From NCBI RefSeq assembly GCF_000768555.3, contig NZ_KN293988.1, positions 24,683 through 88,682 on the forward strand: DNA of 64,000 bases, read 5' to 3'. This DNA is from Roseovarius mucosus DSM 17069 (lineage in GTDB: Bacteria > Pseudomonadota > Alphaproteobacteria > Rhodobacterales > Rhodobacteraceae). This document shows, one piece after another, positions 37,467-45,519 of this stretch. Every line of letters starts with the position of its first letter. Position 1 is the first letter of the stretch. The position numbers were made by a program, and so were the translations under genes. The notes beneath the pieces are model-generated. The model searched no databases and had not been told where the DNA came from. It saw only the letters and a program-made list of their open reading frames with translations.

Positions 37467-37504
37467 CTGCGCCTCATGTCAGGTCAAGGGCATCGAGAGA
37501 GACT

Positions 37505-37933
37505 TCAGGCCGCGTCCAAAGCGGCCCGGAGCAAATCGCGGACTTGATCGGCGACTTCGTGCAACTCGGCGTTCTCTACCGCTTGCATAGAGGCCACAGG
37601 GTCAATGGCGCTGATTTCGGTGCCTCCGTCCATCTGGCGCAGAATCACATTGCAGGGCAGCATCGCGCCGATGCGCGGCTCGATTTCGATGGCCTTGTGG
37701 GCCATGCCCGGATTGCAGGCACCAAGGATGCGATAGGGCGCCATCTCCACACCCAGCTTCTTTTTCATCGTCGCCTTCACGTCGATCTCGGTCAGTACGC
37801 CAAAGCCCTTTTCTGTCAATGCATCGCGGACGCGCATTTCAGCGTCGCCCAAGGCGACATCTTTCAAGACACGATCATAGGTATAGGCCAATTCGATTTT
37901 CTCCCTTTCGGATTTTCTGTGGTTGCTGCTCAT
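37505..37933 (-). CDS. DUF302 domain protein
   Basis: 142 residues, cytoplasmic, no signal peptide. Segments GFGVLTEIDVKATMKKKLGV, YRILGACNPGMAHKAIEIEP and MLPCNVILRQMDGGTEISAI match the DUF302 fold (a small alpha/beta domain). The function is unknown, but these genes are often near redox and metal genes. The N-terminus is Lys/Arg-rich (SSNHRKSEREKIELAY). It lies upstream of the TVP38-type gene on the same strand, with two hairpins in the gap before the EF-hand gene. Confidence 0.87.
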   Translation of the reverse strand: MSSNHRKSEREKIELAYTYDRVLKDVALGDAEMRVRDALTEKGFGVLTEIDVKATMKKKLGVEMAPYRILGACNPGMAHKAIEIEPRIGAMLPCNVILRQMDGGTEISAIDPVASMQAVENAELHEVADQVRDLLRAALDAA

Positions 37934-37950
37934 TGCCTGGACTTGGCAAG

Positions 37951-37979
37951 TCCGGACGCGGTCTGGTGTTGCGTCCGGA
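37951..37979 (-). terminator. Hairpin between EF-hand and DUF302 genes
   Basis: Perfect 9-base arms TCCGGACGC (37951-37959) and GCGTCCGGA (37971-37979) with an 11-base loop. No long U-run follows on the minus strand, so termination is possible but not certain; on the plus strand it is followed by TGTTTTC. Confidence 0.4.
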
Positions 37980-38006
37980 TGTTTTCGGATCAGACGTTTG
38001 GGGAAG

Positions 38007-38030
38007 CGGCGCCAGTCAGAGCTGGCGCCG
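38007..38030 (-). terminator. Hairpin just after EF-hand gene stop
   Basis: Perfect 9-base arms CGGCGCCAG (38007-38015) and CTGGCGCCG (38022-38030) with a 6-base loop, 6 bases past the EF-hand gene's stop. The position fits a terminator; the missing T-run on the minus strand leaves it uncertain. Confidence 0.45.
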
Positions 38031-38036
38031 AACCTC

Positions 38037-38621
38037 TCAATTGTCGTTCATCATGGTGCCGTCGCCCATGCCCTGGCCATTGCCGGGCTGACCCTGCGAC
38101 TGCGCCATGTTCGACCGCATCATCTGCATCCGTTCCATCATTTCGGCAGGCGCCACCATCTCTTCCGCCGTCACCGCGCCGTCACCGTCGGCATCGAGGT
38201 GCTGGAATCGGTCCACCATCATCTCGCGGATCATCGCGCTGTGAAGCGTTTCGAACTCTGCAATCGAGAGGGAGCCGTCGCCATCGCCGTCATATTCGGC
38301 AAGCTTGGCCTGCAGCTGCGTGCGCATCTCTTCAGGAGTGACCTTGCCGTCGCCATCAGCGTCCAGCATCTTCGTCATGCCTCCGCCCATCGGGCCCATA
38401 ACGCCCATCATGCCGCCGCCCATCATGTTGCCATGCATGCGCTGCATCATATCCATCATTCCATCCATGCCCTCCATCATGCCCATCATGCCGGGGGCAC
38501 CTCCTTGCGCGGCACCGGGTCCGGATTTTCCGCCGTGTCCGTGGTGGGACTCCGCGAACGCGGCACCGCCAAGGACGGTTGCAGTGAGGGTCATTGCAGC
38601 GAGTAGAGTATTGCGTTTCAT
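38037..38621 (-). CDS. Met-rich EF-hand protein, exported
   Basis: 194 residues. Signal peptide at 1-23 (ending GGAAFA), then a short His stretch (ESHHGHGG), then residues 45-85 with 18 methionines (for example GMMDMMQRMHGNMM), and three EF-hand loops: DADGDGKVTPEE, DGDGDGSLSIAE and DADGDGAVTAEE. A fourth region near the C-terminus is again Met-rich (MMERMQMMRSNM). EF hands bind calcium; the dense Met segment resembles periplasmic Cu(I) buffers. It is divergent from the two-component genes on the plus strand, which could control it. Copper buffering is inferred from composition. Confidence 0.85.
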   Translation of the reverse strand: MKRNTLLAAMTLTATVLGGAAFAESHHGHGGKSGPGAAQGGAPGMMGMMEGMDGMMDMMQRMHGNMMGGGMMGVMGPMGGGMTKMLDADGDGKVTPEEMRTQLQAKLAEYDGDGDGSLSIAEFETLHSAMIREMMVDRFQHLDADGDGAVTAEEMVAPAEMMERMQMMRSNMAQSQGQPGNGQGMGDGTMMNDN

Positions 38622-38792
38622 TTAGGTTACCTCGTGTCAGTGTTGCGATACAGAACATATGGCAGATGCCTGTCGCGAAGGAATGCAGGGAGCGCAGGCG
38701 TTTTGTATCGGCAGGTCGCAAACGCGGGGCCTGTTACACTTCGTGACAAATCTCTTCGGGAAAGCACCCGGCATTCATCTAAAGGAAGGCTT

Positions 38793-39515
38793 ATGAGCGA
38801 ACCGCCGCACATTCTTGTCGTCGATGACCACCGCGAAATCCGCGATGCCGTGACGCGCTACCTGGAAAAGAACGGGATGCGCGCAACGTCCGCGCGCGAC
38901 GCGGTCGACATGGATGCGAAGCTTGCGAACGGCAAGTACGACCTCATCGTCCTCGATGTCATGATGCCGGGGGAAGATGGTCTTTCCGTGTGCCGCCGAC
39001 TTTCGGCAAGTGGATCCGTTCCGATCCTGATGTTGACCGCGCTCGGGGAGGAAACCGACCGGATTGTTGGCCTTGAAATCGGCGCGGATGACTACCTAGC
39101 GAAACCCTTCAACCCGCGTGAACTGGTCGCCCGGATCAAGGCCATCCTGCGCCGTTCGACGAAAGCCGAACCCTATGCAGGTACACTTTCGGGCCGACGT
39201 ATCGCATTTGCCCATTGGATTCTGGACACGGACAGTCGGGTACTTTCGAACGAGGACGGTGAGCAAATCGATCTGACCAGCGCGGAATTCAAGCTTTTGA
39301 CCGTCCTGCTGGAACGTCCTCGTTTTGTCCTCAGCCGCGATCAGTTGCTCGATCTGACGGCAGGCCGCGCAGCGTCAGTATTTGACCGGACCATAGACAA
39401 TCAGATCAGCCGACTGCGCCGGAAGATCGAGCTTGATCCGTCGCGGCCGCGCATCGTCACGACTGTGCGCGGCGGCGGCTATTGCCTGGCTGCCGATGTC
39501 CACGAGTTGAGCTGA
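38793..39515 (+). CDS. Response regulator, OmpR/PhoB family
   Basis: 240 residues from the ATG at 38793, preceded by AAGGAAGG. Receiver domain: HILVVDDHREIRDAVTRYLE with acidic pair DD, phosphorylated Asp in LIVLDVMMPGEDGLS, Lys in YLAKPFNPRELVAR. The C-terminal winged helix (SAEFKLLTVLLERPRFVLSR, then FDRTIDNQISRLRRKIE) binds DNA. The TGA shares one base with the histidine kinase start, so the pair is coupled. Divergence from the EF-hand gene and the nearby copper genes make an envelope-stress or metal-response circuit likely. Confidence 0.95.
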   Translation: MSEPPHILVVDDHREIRDAVTRYLEKNGMRATSARDAVDMDAKLANGKYDLIVLDVMMPGEDGLSVCRRLSASGSVPILMLTALGEETDRIVGLEIGADDYLAKPFNPRELVARIKAILRRSTKAEPYAGTLSGRRIAFAHWILDTDSRVLSNEDGEQIDLTSAEFKLLTVLLERPRFVLSRDQLLDLTAGRAASVFDRTIDNQISRLRRKIELDPSRPRIVTTVRGGGYCLAADVHELS

Positions 39516-40924
39516 TGCCGCGCCCCTTCGATAATCTTCGTGGGCAGTTGGTCCTGCTGATCGTCGCGGCGCTTGCTGTCGCACAGACGATCAGCCTGTG
39601 GCTGTTCGTCGACGAGCGTGGTCTCGCCGTGCGCGCCGCCTTGGGTTTCGAAGCGGCAGGCCGGGCCGCGAACGTCGCGCTCTTGCTCGAAGAGGCGCCG
39701 GAGTCCTTGCAGCAGGCGATCCTGAGAGCGGCGAATTCCCCTTTGGTACGTTTCGATCTTTCGGACATTCCCGCTGTCGATCATGAAAGCCATGCAGACG
39801 GTGGAGCCGTAGAGGCGCGCGTTCGCGGACTACTAGGTGGCGCGAACGATCGAGAAATCCGCGTGGAATTGCACGAGGTCGAGCAAGGCATTCCGCCGAT
39901 GCCACATCTCGCGCCGGAGATGGCCGAAATGCATCTCGCGATGATGCGGGGCGAGCTTTCCGCGATCGAAATGCAACTGTCGATCGCCCTGGCGGACGGG
40001 CAGTGGCTGAATGTCGGAACAAGGTTCGAGCGGCCGCCGTTGCAGTGGCCATGGGCTTCAATCGTCAGTTTCGGAATCACGGCGGCGATCATTCTAGTCT
40101 CGGCCTGCTGGTTTCTTCTGACCCGGCTAACCGGACCGCTTCTGCGCGTTTCGCGCGCAGCCGACAGGCTTGGAAAGGGGGAAGCCGTCGATCCGTTGCC
40201 ACTGATCGGTCCGAGCGAGGTGCGCGGCCTCACGCAGGCCTTCAATCGGATGCAGGCGAGACTGACGCGTTTCGTCGCGGACAGGACAAGACTTCTTGCG
40301 GCATTGGGCCATGATCTGCGCTCTCCGCTGACCGCCATGCGGGTGCGGGCGGAGATGGTGGACGAGGACGAAACGCGTGAAAGTCTTGTCGCCTCAATCG
40401 AGGAAATGCAGGAGATGGTCGATGCAACGCTTGCCTTTGCACGGGGCATGGCCAGCTCCGAAGTCTACGAGACGGTGGATCTGAAAACCTACCTGAAGCA
40501 GTTGCAGGCCGACATGATCGACGGCTTCACCCTTGATACAGCCAACAGCATAAGCGTTCGCTTGCGTCCCCAATCGGTGCGCCGCGCCCTGCGCAACATC
40601 ATCGAGAACGCGCAGCGCTATGGCGGGGGGGCGGAGGTCACCTTCGTACATGACGCCGAATACGTCCAGATACGGGTCTCCGACAACGGACCTGGGGTTC
40701 CCGAAGCCGAACTCGAGCAAGTGTTCGAGCCGTTTTTCCGGCTCGAAAAATCCCGCTCGCGCGAAACCGGTGGGACCGGTCTTGGCCTGTCGATCGCGCG
40801 AACGATTGTGCGGGCCCATGGCGGCGACGTAGCGCTGACGAACCGCACCGAAGGCGGTCTTCTCGTGACCGTCACTTTACCACTCGAAACAGAACCTGAT
40901 CAGCAAGAAAGGAACACCTCATGA
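39515..40924 (+). CDS. Sensor histidine kinase
   Basis: 469 residues from the ATG at 39515, which shares the A of the regulator's TGA. Two membrane helices (LRGQLVLLIVAALAVAQTIS and ASIVSFGITAAIILVSACWF) flank a periplasmic sensor loop of about 130 residues that includes MPHLAPEMAEMHLAMM, a Met/His-rich stretch. Then HAMP, the H-box ALGHDLRSPLTAM and the ATP-binding boxes NIIENAQRYGGG, VSDNGPGVP and TGGTGLGLSIA. It senses a periplasmic signal and phosphorylates the regulator. The Met/His pattern may hint at a metal, but that is speculative. Confidence 0.95.
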   Translation: MPRPFDNLRGQLVLLIVAALAVAQTISLWLFVDERGLAVRAALGFEAAGRAANVALLLEEAPESLQQAILRAANSPLVRFDLSDIPAVDHESHADGGAVEARVRGLLGGANDREIRVELHEVEQGIPPMPHLAPEMAEMHLAMMRGELSAIEMQLSIALADGQWLNVGTRFERPPLQWPWASIVSFGITAAIILVSACWFLLTRLTGPLLRVSRAADRLGKGEAVDPLPLIGPSEVRGLTQAFNRMQARLTRFVADRTRLLAALGHDLRSPLTAMRVRAEMVDEDETRESLVASIEEMQEMVDATLAFARGMASSEVYETVDLKTYLKQLQADMIDGFTLDTANSISVRLRPQSVRRALRNIIENAQRYGGGAEVTFVHDAEYVQIRVSDNGPGVPEAELEQVFEPFFRLEKSRSRETGGTGLGLSIARTIVRAHGGDVALTNRTEGGLLVTVTLPLETEPDQQERNTS

Positions 40925-41241
40925 TAAAAATGGTATCCGCTGTAACCCCGTCAGCCCTAGTATTGTCCGCCGGAGCCGCGCTCGCCGATCCTGCGGACAG
41001 TTGGGGCAACGGTTTCGGTCACATGATGTGGGGAGGTGGATTCGGCATGGCTGGCGGTTTGATGATGCTGTTGTTCTGGGGGGCGATCATCGCATTGATC
41101 GTGTTGGCCGTCCGCGGGTTCTCGGCCGGGTCCCGCTCAGGCGGCAAATCCGACGCGGCCGAGATTCTTCGCGAACGCTATGCCAAAGGTGAGATTGACG
41201 AAGAGGAGTACGAGCGCCGCAAGGCGAAACTCGAATTGTGA
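40921..41241 (+). CDS. SHOCT-domain membrane protein
   Basis: 106 residues. The N-terminus is a signal or helix (AVTPSALVLSAGAALA) and a second helix follows (MLLFWGAIIALIVLAVRGF). The C-terminus is a SHOCT motif, EILRERYAKGEIDEEEYERR. SHOCT is a short oligomerisation domain found at the ends of many membrane proteins. Between them lies a Gly/Met-rich stretch (HMMWGGGFGMAGGLMM). The ATG overlaps the kinase stop by four bases, so it is the third gene of the two-component operon. Similar short SHOCT proteins are common in copper clusters. Confidence 0.85.
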   Translation: MIKMVSAVTPSALVLSAGAALADPADSWGNGFGHMMWGGGFGMAGGLMMLLFWGAIIALIVLAVRGFSAGSRSGGKSDAAEILRERYAKGEIDEEEYERRKAKLEL

Positions 41242-41692
41242 CGCCAAGGCTGATGCTTTTGATGCCCACCGAACTATGAATCATTAACTATCGACCTTCC
41301 CGCCATGGAACGCTGTGTCCACTAAGGGAACGGCCGAATGATTGGGAAATCGGACAGGTTGTTTTCGCCTTCGGCTTCGACACCGCAGTGTTCCAAACCG
41401 TGCTGCCCATGAGGGTTGCAATGTTCCATGGATGCATATTGCGCGCCGTTCGTGTTTACAGGCCTCGCATTCAGGTCATTTTGGCACGGCAACAAATCGC
41501 GTGATGTCAGTAAGCCGAAGGTAGATATTTGAGGATCACGATCTGGTGACAGCCGGGTTCGCGCGCACTTTTTTGCGATGCTACGAACTGATACAAAATT
41601 CACTGTTATGTCAGACGAGCTCGCTTGACCCTCCAGTGCTGGAAGGTGGTTTATGCACACCTGATAGGCAAGAAATCAGTAGCAGGAATGCC
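41242..41692. other. 451-base intergenic region with CueR-type promoter near its end
   Basis: No convincing gene. A minus-strand open frame at 41322-41660 has a His-containing C-terminal part (YASMEHCNPHGQHGLEHCG) but no ribosome site or known family. Base composition is AT-richer than around it. The MerR-type promoter at 41625-41655 drives the next operon. Confidence 0.5.
41625..41655 (+). promoter_or_regulatory. CueR-type copper-responsive promoter of the transpeptidase-oxidase operon
   Basis: TTGACC (-35, 41625-41630), a 19-base spacer containing the dyad CTCCAG-TG-CTGGAAGG, then TTTATG (-10, 41650-41655). The 19-base spacer with an inner dyad is the mark of MerR-family activation (CueR). 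It is 38 bases upstream of the ATG at 41693. A cueR gene lies at 48053-48475. Confidence 0.75.
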
Positions 41693-42271
41693 ATGGTAGA
41701 GCAGGCACCCTTTGTAATCCATAGACGTCGTTTCGTACTGGCTGCGGCGAGCGGCGTAATCGCGTTGGCTGCGCCGTCGTTACTCCGGGCGCAGGGAGTG
41801 GAAACGACGCGTCGGAACTTATCGTCTTTCCGCACGCACGAGTGGCGGGACCATTTCGAGTCCCTGGACAAAGGTATCATCATTTCGGATACGATCACGA
41901 AAGTGTTGCAGCATTGGACCACCGATGGCGAAATGCGAATCTATCCGACATCGGTTCCCCTGACCGATGAGTTGACAAAGCGGGGCTATACCGAGGTTGT
42001 CGAAAAAAGGGAGAACCCGAGCTGGGCGCCAACGCCGTCGATGCGTGAGCGCAACCCCGAATGGCCAGCACTTATTCCAGGCGGAGACCCCGCCAATCCG
42101 CTGGGCACCCGTGCGCTCTATCTGTCTTGGCAGTATTACCGGATCCACGGAACGCAGGATACTCGGAAGATCGGGCGCAAGTCGTCGAACGGATGTATTG
42201 GCCTCTACAACGAACATATCGAGGAAGTCTTTGAACGAACGGCTCTGGGAACGCAGGTGAAGCTGATTTGA
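41693..42271 (+). CDS. L,D-transpeptidase (YkuD domain)
   Basis: 192 residues from the ATG at 41693. Twin-arginine-like signal (RRRFVLAAASGVIALAAP) and a periplasmic catalytic domain of about 130 residues. The active-site block YRIHGTQDTRKIGRKSSNGC has the HGT and SxGC pattern of L,D-transpeptidases (Cys nucleophile). These cross-link peptidoglycan or attach proteins to it, and some copper-linked family members replace copper-sensitive D,D-cross-linking. Here the gene sits first in a copper-induced operon with cytochromes and a multicopper oxidase, supporting a cell-wall repair role under copper stress (inference). Confidence 0.9.
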   Translation: MVEQAPFVIHRRRFVLAAASGVIALAAPSLLRAQGVETTRRNLSSFRTHEWRDHFESLDKGIIISDTITKVLQHWTTDGEMRIYPTSVPLTDELTKRGYTEVVEKRENPSWAPTPSMRERNPEWPALIPGGDPANPLGTRALYLSWQYYRIHGTQDTRKIGRKSSNGCIGLYNEHIEEVFERTALGTQVKLI

Positions 42272-42302
42272 GCAGAGTGGTTCTCGCGAGGGACAGTAAA
42301 GA

Positions 42303-42761
42303 ATGAACAAGATGCTTCTGGCCATTCTGGCCCTTTTTTTGATCGGGGGCCTCGCCGTTTATTGGAACGCGGCCCCATCCAGGCAACAGTCGGCCGGTCA
42401 CTCGATGGTGCCACCGGACACAAGCGGCGTGGCCCGAGGGGCACCCATCGTGGAGGTTTCGGTGCCGACGGACCTGTCAGCGAATGCACAGATCGGAAAA
42501 GGCGCATTCGAGGCGAAATGTGCCGAATGCCATGGCGCCAACGCAGCAGGTCAGAATGGTGTTGCGCCGCCACTTGTGCACAAGATCTATGAGCCTTCAC
42601 ATCATTCGGACATGGCTTTCGTCTTGGCGGCGAAAAACGGTGTCCGGTCGCATCACTGGAATTTCGGGAATATGCCTCCGGTCAAGGGACTGACAGACGC
42701 TGATGTCAAGATGGTCACGCAATTCGTCCGGGAACTCCAAGAAGCGAATGGCATTTTCTAA
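42303..42761 (+). CDS. Cytochrome c, membrane-anchored
   Basis: 152 residues. N-terminal helix MNKMLLAILALFLIGGLAVY anchors it in the inner membrane. The haem site is CAECH near residue 75, the Met ligand probably NMPPV near 122. It has the class I cytochrome c fold size. It probably carries electrons from the multicopper oxidase or from Cu(I) to another acceptor. It is 31 bases after the transpeptidase and 348 bases before the oxidase gene. Confidence 0.9.
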   Translation: MNKMLLAILALFLIGGLAVYWNAAPSRQQSAGHSMVPPDTSGVARGAPIVEVSVPTDLSANAQIGKGAFEAKCAECHGANAAGQNGVAPPLVHKIYEPSHHSDMAFVLAAKNGVRSHHWNFGNMPPVKGLTDADVKMVTQFVRELQEANGIF

Positions 42762-43109
42762 CAGATTAAAGGGTAAAATTTTTTTTTACCGGGAAGTTGG
42801 CCAATCGCCACCGACCGCGACTCTTCCAGAGCTTCTTGCCGTGCGCGGCTGGACCGTCGCGGACCTGAACTATGATTTGCTCGGCAGTTTGACTCGGCAG
42901 GGCAACGTGTTCGGTGGAATTCGGCGCGGTCGTGTAAACCGAAACTCGGTTCCTCCCTATTTTCGACTTGCCTGCGATGTCGGTCAATCTTCTGGCTATC
43001 AGGTTGCTGAAAGCAGAAGAGAAAATCACCTTACGGGTGTCGCAGCCGAACTACGATCAAAGCGACGGGGCGCGCCAGAGCTCCATACTATTTAAGGCTA
43101 GGAGAGAAC
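42762..43109. other. 348-base intergenic region before the multicopper oxidase gene
   Basis: No convincing gene in any frame. It begins with a poly-T hairpin (42772-42790). The rest has mixed composition and a weak GGAGAGAAC ribosome site just before the oxidase ATG. I found no CueR-type element in it, so the oxidase may be read from the upstream promoter at 41625 or another one. Confidence 0.5.
42772..42790 (+). terminator. Poly-T hairpin after cytochrome c gene
   Basis: GGTAAAA (42772-42778), a T loop, then TTTTACC (42784-42790), just 11 bases after the cytochrome stop. Short and AT-rich, so only a weak or bidirectional terminator is possible. Confidence 0.35.
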
Positions 43110-44498
43110 ATGATACGTCGGGATTTCCTTTTGCGTAGCGCTTCGGCGGCCGCTGTCCTTCCATTGCCCAGAGCGGGGCGCGCATTGACGCCTCAATTTG
43201 ACGAATTCAAAGCTCAAGTGAGCGCGGTCCAGCTCGCGCCGCCGCCTTATCCAAAGACGGAAATATGGGGCTATGACGGCATGATGCCCGGCCCGGAGTT
43301 GCGGATCGCGCAGGGTGCCCGCGTTCAGCGAAAGTTACTGAACGCGCTGCCACAGGCAAGCTCGGTCCACTGGCACGGAATCCGGATCGACAACGCGATG
43401 GACGGCGTCGCCGGGCTGACCCAAGCCGCCGTCGAACCGGGCGAGAGTTTCGATTACGACTTCGTTGTACCTGATGCCGGAACCTATTGGTATCACGCCC
43501 ATGCGAGGTCCTTCGAACAGGTCGCCCGAGGGCTTTACGGCGCGCTGATTGTTGAGGAAGCGGAAGCTCCGGAAGTGGATCGCGAGGAGGTTCTGATCCT
43601 GGACGATTGGCTTCTCGATCCCGAAACCGCACAGATCAATCCCGACTTCACCTCTGCGCATTCCCGCAGCCACGCAGGCCGCATGGGAAATTTCGTTGCG
43701 ACGAACGGACAGTACGGTCTTGCGATCGATGTGCGTCAGAATGAACGGCTTCGACTGCGTCTGATCAATGCGGCCAACGCGCGGATCTTCGTCGTTGATA
43801 TCGCCGGAATGGAAGGCTGGACCATCGCGTTGGACGGGATGCCACTGGCGCAACCCCAGAGGCTCGGCGAACCCCTCATTCTCGGCCCCGGCCAGCGCGC
43901 CGATCTGATCGTCGACGTGACTGCCGACTCCGGTGAAACGGCCCATCTGGTGCGCCTCGACAATGGGGAAGGTATGTCACAAGTTGCCCTTACCGTGACC
44001 GGTCGGGCGTCCGCCGTACGCCGGGATGACCCCCCTGCCCTGCCGAGCAATGCGAATATGGATGTTCCGGGCCTAGACAATGCGGTTCCCGTTCGCCTTA
44101 ACATCGAGGGCGGTGCGATGGGCCGGATGCAATCGGCGGTCTTGAACGGTGAACGGAAATCCTTCCGCGATCTGGTCGACGAAAACGAATACTGGGCCTT
44201 AAACGGCACCGTCGGAATGCCCGATGCACCGCTTGCCGGTCTCGCTCTCGGGCAGACCGTCAAGCTTGAGATTAGCAACGACACGTCCTTCCCGCACGCG
44301 ATGCACTTGCACGGGATGCATTTCCGCGAAATCGGCGAGGATGCCACATTGGGGCCGCTCCGGGATACGATAACGATGTTCCGGGGCGAAACGCGGACCG
44401 TTGTCTTTGTCGCCGATAATCCAGGCGACTGGCTGTTTCACTGCCACATGCTCAGCCACGCGGCCGCCGGCATGATGACATGGATGCGAGTGACGTGA
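43110..44498 (+). CDS. Multicopper oxidase (CueO/CumA-like), copy A
   Basis: 462 residues. Tat-like signal (RRDFLLRSASAAAVLPLP). Copper motifs in order: HWHG at 87-90, YWYHAHAR near 130, HAMHLHGMHF near 395 and HCHMLSHAAAGMM at the C-terminus, completing type 1 and trinuclear sites. It is a periplasmic laccase-type enzyme, likely oxidising Cu(I) to less toxic Cu(II). It is similar in length and layout to copy B at 56517-57956. The stop shares bases with the cytochrome start downstream, so oxidase and cytochrome are translationally coupled. Confidence 0.93.
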   Translation: MIRRDFLLRSASAAAVLPLPRAGRALTPQFDEFKAQVSAVQLAPPPYPKTEIWGYDGMMPGPELRIAQGARVQRKLLNALPQASSVHWHGIRIDNAMDGVAGLTQAAVEPGESFDYDFVVPDAGTYWYHAHARSFEQVARGLYGALIVEEAEAPEVDREEVLILDDWLLDPETAQINPDFTSAHSRSHAGRMGNFVATNGQYGLAIDVRQNERLRLRLINAANARIFVVDIAGMEGWTIALDGMPLAQPQRLGEPLILGPGQRADLIVDVTADSGETAHLVRLDNGEGMSQVALTVTGRASAVRRDDPPALPSNANMDVPGLDNAVPVRLNIEGGAMGRMQSAVLNGERKSFRDLVDENEYWALNGTVGMPDAPLAGLALGQTVKLEISNDTSFPHAMHLHGMHFREIGEDATLGPLRDTITMFRGETRTVVFVADNPGDWLFHCHMLSHAAAGMMTWMRVT

Positions 44499-44974
44499 TG
44501 CGAAGATACCTGATGCTGTCGGTGATTTTTCTGGGCGGTGGCGGAGCCGCAGCCTGGCTCATGAGCACGGCCGGTGTGCTGACCGAATCCACGCCGGAAG
44601 CCGCCGACATTGCACAGGGTGAAGATCTTTACAGAGAATATTGCGCGGCCTGCCATGGTGCCGATTTGGAAGGACAGCCGGATTGGCGGTCGGCCGGACC
44701 AGATGGCGTCCTGCCTGCACCGCCGCATGACGAAACCGGTCATACCTGGCATCATCCCGATGGCGTGCTGTTTGACTACACCAAGCTGGGCGGCAAGGCC
44801 GCTCTTGCCCTCCAAGGGGTCGAGCTCGAAAGCGGCATGCCCGGGTTCGGCGACCAGCTGTCGGACGCCGAAATCTGGAACATCATCGCTTACATCCAAT
44901 CAACGTGGCCGGAGCGTCAGCGCGCTATTCAAGCCGAACGAAGTGCTGACCAGCGACAGCAGGAAGGCAACTGA
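44498..44974 (+). CDS. Cytochrome c (GADLEGQPDW type), copy A
   Basis: 158 residues from the ATG at 44498, overlapping the oxidase stop by one base. N-terminal helix MRRYLMLSVIFLGGGGAAAW, haem motif CAACHGADLEGQPDWRSAG, Met ligand MPGFGDQLSDAE. The same signature (CASCHGANLEGQPDWRTRL) occurs in copy B at 55245-55670. It would accept or donate electrons beside the multicopper oxidase. The C-terminus is polar (RSADQRQQEGN). Confidence 0.92.
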   Translation: MRRYLMLSVIFLGGGGAAAWLMSTAGVLTESTPEAADIAQGEDLYREYCAACHGADLEGQPDWRSAGPDGVLPAPPHDETGHTWHHPDGVLFDYTKLGGKAALALQGVELESGMPGFGDQLSDAEIWNIIAYIQSTWPERQRAIQAERSADQRQQEGN

Positions 44975-45175
44975 ACCGCGTCCGAGAAAGGCGCTGAATA
45001 TCTTGAGGTCGAGGAAAAGTTGGACTGGTTGTCGAGCGAAGGTATGACGCAATCGAGTTACCGCCCATCCAAGGACAATCATTTGGTCGAGTGCGCTTAA
45101 TCGACTTGGCACGACAGGACGCTGGGTACGTGATCCGGCAAGTTTTGCACCAGTAATTGCAGTCCCAAGGGTTAT

Positions 45176-45382
45176 TCAGGTCGCGGCTGGCGCCGACACA
45201 TCGTATCCTGCGTTTTTGATCGCTTCCGACACCGCCCTGACGCTGAGAAAACTCTCGACCGAAACGGTATGCGTGCTCAAGTCGCACGAAACGGTCGCAG
45301 TTGGGTCAATAGACCTAATCGCCTTGTCAATTGTTGCGGTGCAATGCCCGCAACTCATTCCCGGAACTGTGAAGCTGCTCAT
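45176..45382 (-). CDS. copZ: Copper chaperone CopZ (HMA domain)
   Basis: 68 residues, one HMA domain. The metal site is PGMSCGHC (Cys10 and Cys13). Next AGYDV near the C-terminus completes the fold. It carries Cu(I) in the cytoplasm to CopA, encoded divergently at 45520. Its promoter region shares the copA intergenic space, and an operator-like element reads in its direction (45407-45437). The sequence around residue 30, TATVSCDLSTHTVSVES, matches the decayed remnant at 4423. Confidence 0.93.
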   Translation of the reverse strand: MSSFTVPGMSCGHCTATIDKAIRSIDPTATVSCDLSTHTVSVESFLSVRAVSEAIKNAGYDVSAPAAT

Positions 45383-45406
45383 ATACGTCTCCTTCTCTCT
45401 TATCTT

Positions 45407-45437
45407 CAGGTGGGCGCTTCCAGCGGAGGAAGGTCAA
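45407..45437 (-). promoter_or_regulatory. CueR-type operator toward copZ
   Basis: On the minus strand TTGACC (45437-45432), a 19-base spacer with the dyad TTCCTCCGCTGGAAG, then CACCTG. The -10 is poor, so this is a half-convincing promoter, but the operator core matches the copA element 25 bases away on the other strand. Confidence 0.55.
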
Positions 45438-45461
45438 GGGCAAAAAAATATTCTGAAAAGC

Positions 45462-45492
45462 TTGACCTTCCAGTTGGTGGAAGCCCTAGATA
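45462..45492 (+). promoter_or_regulatory. CueR-type copper-responsive promoter of copA
   Basis: TTGACC (45462-45467), a 19-base spacer with TTCCAG-TTG-GTGGAAG, then TAGATA (45487-45492). 28 bases upstream of the copA ATG. The best -10 and dyad of the seven elements found. Confidence 0.8.
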
Positions 45493-45519
45493 TCTTACCC
45501 AGAGACGAAGGAGACGCTC

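Noticed and set aside
41322..41660. 112-codon minus-strand frame with MEHCNPHGQHG
   Set aside because: His/Cys content is suggestive, but no start signal or known family, and it overlaps the CueR-type promoter.
34227..43077. Shared 14-mer GACGGGGCGCGCCA at 34227-34240 and 43064-43077
   Set aside because: GC-rich, partly palindromic and isolated; flanks do not match, so chance is enough.
42703..43095. Plus-strand frame bridging cytochrome c and oxidase genes
   Set aside because: Starts inside the cytochrome gene in another frame, no recognisable protein pattern.
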